NCBI GenBank assembly: GCA_964384805.1
Contig: CAYLLO010000031.1
Location: forward strand, 1 to 16,296
DNA length: 16,296 nucleotides
Source of the DNA: HGM10611 sp964384805
GTDB taxonomy: Bacteria > Bacillota_I > Bacilli_A > ML615J-28 > CAG-313
Direction of reading: 5' to 3'
Positions 13,611 to 16,296 of the stretch are shown piece after piece. A model generated the notes under the pieces. The model was not told where the DNA came from. It was given only the letters and a program-made list of their open reading frames with translations, and ran no database searches. A program made the translations under genes and the position numbers. Each line of letters starts with the position of its first letter. Position 1 is the first letter of the stretch.

Positions 13611-15431
13611 ATGAAAATTAAGAATATCGCAATCATTGCCCATGTAGATCATGGGAAAACTACATTAGTAGACACATTATTGAAATCATCTAATACTTTT
13701 AGAGAAAATGAAACTATTCAAAAAAGAGCAATGGATTCTAATGATTTAGAAAAAGAAAGAGGCATTACAATTCTTGCGAAAACAACCGCAATTTATTATA
13801 AGGATTACAAAATTAATATTCTTGATACCCCAGGGCATGCAGATTTTGCAGGTGAAGTAGAACGAATTATGGGAATGGTTGATGGAGTATTATTAGTTGT
13901 TGATGCGTATGAAGGGACAATGCCACAGACTAGATTTGTTTTAAAAAAAGCTTTAGAACATAAATTACCTGCAATTGTTGTCGTTAATAAAGTTGATAGA
14001 GAAGCAGCGCGTCCTCTTGTAGCGGTTGATGAAGTGCTTGATTTATTTATTGAATTAGGCGCTAATGAAGATCAATTAGAATTTCCTGTTGTTTATGCTT
14101 CGGCTTTTAAAAATACTTGTAGCCTAGATCCTGATCCAGCCACACAAGTTGAAGGAATGACCAAATTATTAGATATGATTTTAGATAAAATCCCTGATCC
14201 AATAGTTGATGAAGATGGACCATTACAATTTCAACCAGCTTTACTTGATTATAATGATTATGTGGGTCGTATTGGAATTGGGAGAATTCAAAGAGGGAAA
14301 ATCCATCTTAATGAAAGTGTGACTTGTTTAAGAATTGATGGGACAATGAAAACATTCAGAATTCAAAAACTATTTGGTTTCTTAGGATTAAAACGTGTTG
14401 AAATAGAAGAAGCAGTTGCTGGAGATATTGTTGCGATTGCTGGACTTATGGATATATATGTTGGAGAAACGGTATGTAGCTCTAATCACTTAGAAGCTCT
14501 TCCCCTAATAAAGGTTAGTGAACCAACAGTACAAATGAATTTTGGAACCAATACTAGTCCATTTAGTGGCAAAGAAGGAGAATTTGTAACCGCTAGAAAA
14601 ATTGAAGATCGTTTATTTAGAGAAACTCAAAGAGATGTTAGTTTAAGAATAGAACGGGTTGATAATAAAGAAGAGTGGGTAGTATCAGGTCGTGGAGAAC
14701 TACATTTAGCTATCCTCATTGAAAATATGCGACGTGAGGGGTTCGAGTTTCATGTATCTCGTCCAAGAGTAATCGAAAAAGAAATTGATGGTGTAATTTA
14801 TGAACCATATGAAGATGTTCAGGTAGATATTCCTGTTGATTTTGTAGGACCGATTATTGAAATGTTTGGTAATCGTCATGCAACTTTATTAAGTATGAGT
14901 AATCATGAAAATCAAACGAGATTAAATTATTCAATTCCTTCACGCGGATTGATTGGTTTTATGACTGATTTTATGACAGCTTCACATGGATATGGAATTA
15001 TTAATCATAGTTTTTCTGAATACAAACCGAAAGAAAATTTTGGGTTTATGGGTAGAATGTTAGGAGTATTAGTATCAATCAATGAAGGACAAACAACCGC
15101 TTATGCATCTTCGGGGATTGAAGATCGAGGAGAATTACTTGTTGAACCAGGTACTAAAGTATATGAAGGAATGATTGTTGGAATTTGTAATAGAGAAGAA
15201 GATTTAGCTGTAAATATTACCAAAGAAAAACAACAAACAAATCAACGCTCTTCAACTAAGGATACAACAGTTGTTTTAAAACGTCCAAGAGTTATGAATC
15301 TAGAAAACTATTTGGAATTTATTAATGATGATGAATTGGTGGAAATTACACCTAAAAATATTCGTATTAGAAAAGTTATTTTAAATACTAATGATCGAAA
15401 AAGATATGACAGTTATCATACGAAAAAATAA
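13611..15431 (+). CDS. typA: Ribosome-associated translational GTPase TypA/BipA
   Basis: TypA/BipA is an EF-G-like GTPase that binds the ribosome and helps 50S assembly and stress or low-temperature growth. The 606-aa length is full. The G domain shows G1 AHVDHGKTT (10-18), the switch I region AMDSNDLEKERGITI (40-54), G3 LDTPGHADF (71-79), G4 NKVD (126-129) and a G5-like YASAF. Domain II, an EF-G III/V-like region (SGRGELHLAILIENMRREGF), the BipA-specific PSRGLIGFMTDFMTAS and a C-terminal domain follow. Nothing is missing. The gene has its own consensus promoter. No clear terminator follows, so read-through to the small membrane ORF is possible. Confidence 0.96.
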   Translation: MKIKNIAIIAHVDHGKTTLVDTLLKSSNTFRENETIQKRAMDSNDLEKERGITILAKTTAIYYKDYKINILDTPGHADFAGEVERIMGMVDGVLLVVDAYEGTMPQTRFVLKKALEHKLPAIVVVNKVDREAARPLVAVDEVLDLFIELGANEDQLEFPVVYASAFKNTCSLDPDPATQVEGMTKLLDMILDKIPDPIVDEDGPLQFQPALLDYNDYVGRIGIGRIQRGKIHLNESVTCLRIDGTMKTFRIQKLFGFLGLKRVEIEEAVAGDIVAIAGLMDIYVGETVCSSNHLEALPLIKVSEPTVQMNFGTNTSPFSGKEGEFVTARKIEDRLFRETQRDVSLRIERVDNKEEWVVSGRGELHLAILIENMRREGFEFHVSRPRVIEKEIDGVIYEPYEDVQVDIPVDFVGPIIEMFGNRHATLLSMSNHENQTRLNYSIPSRGLIGFMTDFMTASHGYGIINHSFSEYKPKENFGFMGRMLGVLVSINEGQTTAYASSGIEDRGELLVEPGTKVYEGMIVGICNREEDLAVNITKEKQQTNQRSSTKDTTVVLKRPRVMNLENYLEFINDDELVEITPKNIRIRKVILNTNDRKRYDSYHTKK

Positions 15432-15533
15432 AGTTTTTAATAATTGCATATTTTAAAAGTAAAGGTAATATATATGAAGGGTGGATATTTTTATAATTAT
15501 TTCTAGATATTGCCGAAATGAAGAAATATTTAT

Positions 15534-15571
15534 GTAGTAATATATTTAATCTTAGAAAAATATATTATTGC
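15534..15571 (+). repeat. Long AT-rich hairpin between typA and the small ORF
   Basis: Bases 15534-15547 can pair with 15558-15571 over 14 positions with wobbles (core TAATATATTT/AAATATATTA), with a 10-base loop. No immediate T-run follows; a TTTTT lies 12 bases further on. It may be a weak terminator of typA or a processing structure, or an accident of AT-rich DNA. Confidence 0.3.
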
Positions 15572-15665
15572 TGAAACATGTTTTTACAATCTTCTTATAT
15601 ATAAAAAGCTATACTTTAGCTAATATTGGTTATAATAATCTTGTATTTATGAAAGAGGGGATATA

Positions 15666-15809
15666 GTGGATACAATTTTAATATATATATTTGTAGGGAT
15701 AATATATTTGTTTTGTTTGTTTTGTGCAGGGGTTATTGTAAAAGATTTAATTGATAGTTACAAACAAGATAAAAAAGCAAGAGAAAACAAACGGAAAGAA
15801 AATACTTGA
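15666..15809 (+). CDS. Small single-pass membrane protein (47 aa)
   Basis: GTG 15666 follows AGAGGGG (15654-15660) at 5 bases, a strong ribosome-binding site. Residues 3-25 form one hydrophobic helix (TILIYIFVGIIYLFCLF and onward). The rest (DLIDSYKQDKKARENKRK) is a basic, charged cytosolic tail. This hydrophobic-helix-plus-Lys/Arg-tail layout is typical of real small membrane proteins and unlikely by chance. I do not recognise a family. A TATAAT (15631-15636) lies upstream but has no good -35. Its stop TGA is within the -35 box of the ssrA promoter. Confidence 0.6.
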   Translation: MDTILIYIFVGIIYLFCLFCAGVIVKDLIDSYKQDKKARENKRKENT

Positions 15810-15834
15810 TTTTTAAAATTAAAAAAGGTATAAT
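15806..15834 (+). promoter_or_regulatory. Sigma-A promoter of ssrA
   Basis: TTGATT (15806-15811), 17 bases, TATAAT (15829-15834). Predicted start near 15841, about 27 bases before the mature tmRNA 5' end, consistent with RNase P trimming of a precursor. The -35 overlaps the stop codon of the 47-aa ORF. Confidence 0.8.
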
Positions 15835-15867
15835 ACATAATGTAAGTGGTATATATTATGCCTAATT

Positions 15868-16234
15868 GGGTCTGTATTTTGGTTTCGATGGGATTTTTGA
15901 AGTAATGTAAGCACGTCGTGGTTGTGCACGTTAAAACACCGAGGTTTTTAAATAAACGCAAACAATAATTTAGCTTTCTGCTAAGCTTAAAATAGCAGAT
16001 CCTCGTTTTAGAGGTTTACTTCTTATAAGGTTAGCCCAAGTGCTTTATAAGGAGACAGAGTTTGGGCTTTGGTGAAATAGTGCTGTTCTAGCTATTATCC
16101 AAGATATTAGAACTAGCAATAATTAATTTTGTTTATTGTTTTAATTGTTGTGAGAATTTTACAATAAACTATACGTGTAGAAAGCAGAATGAATAGGATT
16201 TCAGACCGGGGTTCGACTCCCCGCAGATCCACCA
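15868..16234 (+). ncRNA. ssrA: Transfer-messenger RNA (tmRNA)
   Basis: tmRNA with SmpB rescues ribosomes stalled on mRNAs lacking a stop codon and adds a degradation tag. The tRNA-like part is clear: 5' GGGTCTG (15868-15874) pairs with 3' CAGATCC (16224-16230) by seven pairs, one a G-T wobble. GGTTTCGATGGG is the conserved 5' D-like segment, CGGGGTTCGACTCCCCG (16207-16223) is the T arm, and CCA (16232-16234) is encoded. Pseudoknot helices are visible, for example AGCCCAA with TTGGGCT around 16024-16070. The mRNA-like part has resume codon GCA at 15958 in a context like that of E. coli (ACGCAAAC). Length is 367 bases, normal for the one-piece form. It has its own promoter; no terminator is visible before the window ends. 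Confidence 0.95.
15958..15984 (+). other. tmRNA tag reading frame (predicted tag ANNNLAFC)
   Basis: GCA (15958-15960) through TGC, then TAA (15982-15984). The tag would be eight residues, A-N-N-N-L-A-F-C. The stop lies in the 5' arm of the next helix (CTGCTA 15978-15983 with TAGCAG 15993-15998), as is usual. The other two frames hit a stop at once or give no Ala-start tag. The terminal Cys in place of Ala-Ala is unusual. Confidence 0.6.
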
Positions 16235-16296
16235 TTAGATATAGTAGACGAATATGCTAGATTTGAATTTATTGATGGCAGTTTGTCTTTAGTTAT

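Noticed and set aside
15467..15507. Ten-codon ORF (ATG 15475) with AAAGG upstream
   Set aside because: Too short and featureless; likely chance in AT-rich DNA.
15758..15961. Minus-strand frame overlapping the small ORF and the tmRNA 5' part
   Set aside because: Overlaps a structural RNA and its promoter; no ribosome-binding site.
1..16296. CRISPR array, transposon ends, tRNA genes
   Set aside because: No regularly spaced direct repeats, transposase frames or cloverleaf sequences were seen apart from the tRNA-like domain of tmRNA.

Overview
The window comes from a low-GC, AT-rich, endospore-forming member of the Firmicutes (Bacilli or Erysipelotrichia-like; I cannot fix the genus). The evidence is strongly A/T-biased codon use, Shine-Dalgarno sites of the AGGAG/AGGTGA type, sigma-A promoters with good TTGACA/TATAAT boxes, and three sporulation-linked genes (yabG, spoVG, spoIIR). 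The gene order resembles two conserved Bacillus neighbourhoods: rsmA-yabG-ispE-spoVG, and prmC-tsaC-spoIIR.

Region 1 (1-4166, + strand) is a compact operon: an M42 metallo-aminopeptidase, rsmA (16S rRNA dimethyltransferase), yabG (sporulation protease), ispE (isoprenoid precursor kinase) and a two-TM YcxB-like membrane protein, closed by a short terminator. Region 2 (4167-4628) is a separate spoVG unit. Its promoter has a near-perfect CcpA-type cre sequence over the -35 box, and its 3' region may fold before a strong terminator.

Region 3 (4629-6731) is the accessory part. It holds AT-rich DNA with inverted repeats, then a satD-satE-like pair (SatD family plus DUF3307 membrane protein). The pair looks decayed: satD has lost the reading frame at both ends, and satE has a CTG at the expected start and an in-frame TAA before its last 30 codons. 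A gene-poor stretch follows.

Region 4 (6732-8384) is a monocistronic Na+/phosphate cotransporter with a C-terminal PhoU domain. Region 5 (8416-12690) is a second operon: a short upstream ORF, an alanine racemase, prmC, an unrecognised bitopic membrane protein, tsaC (tRNA t6A synthesis), spoIIR (forespore-to-mother-cell signal) and a GNAT-like protein. It ends at a bidirectional terminator shared with a convergent ZIP metal transporter (- strand). Region 6 (13553-16234) holds typA/bipA under a consensus promoter, a 47-residue membrane protein, and ssrA (tmRNA) with both acceptor-stem halves and encoded CCA visible. The predicted tmRNA tag has an unusual Cys C-terminus.

I found no CRISPR array, transposase, prophage gene or tRNA. 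No clearly new multi-gene system is visible. The most informative oddities are the satDE decay, the cre/promoter overlap at spoVG, the Alr extension explained by a TA-repeat change, the duplicated-arm hairpin in front of spoIIR, and the tmRNA tag. All calls are by eye, without database searches.
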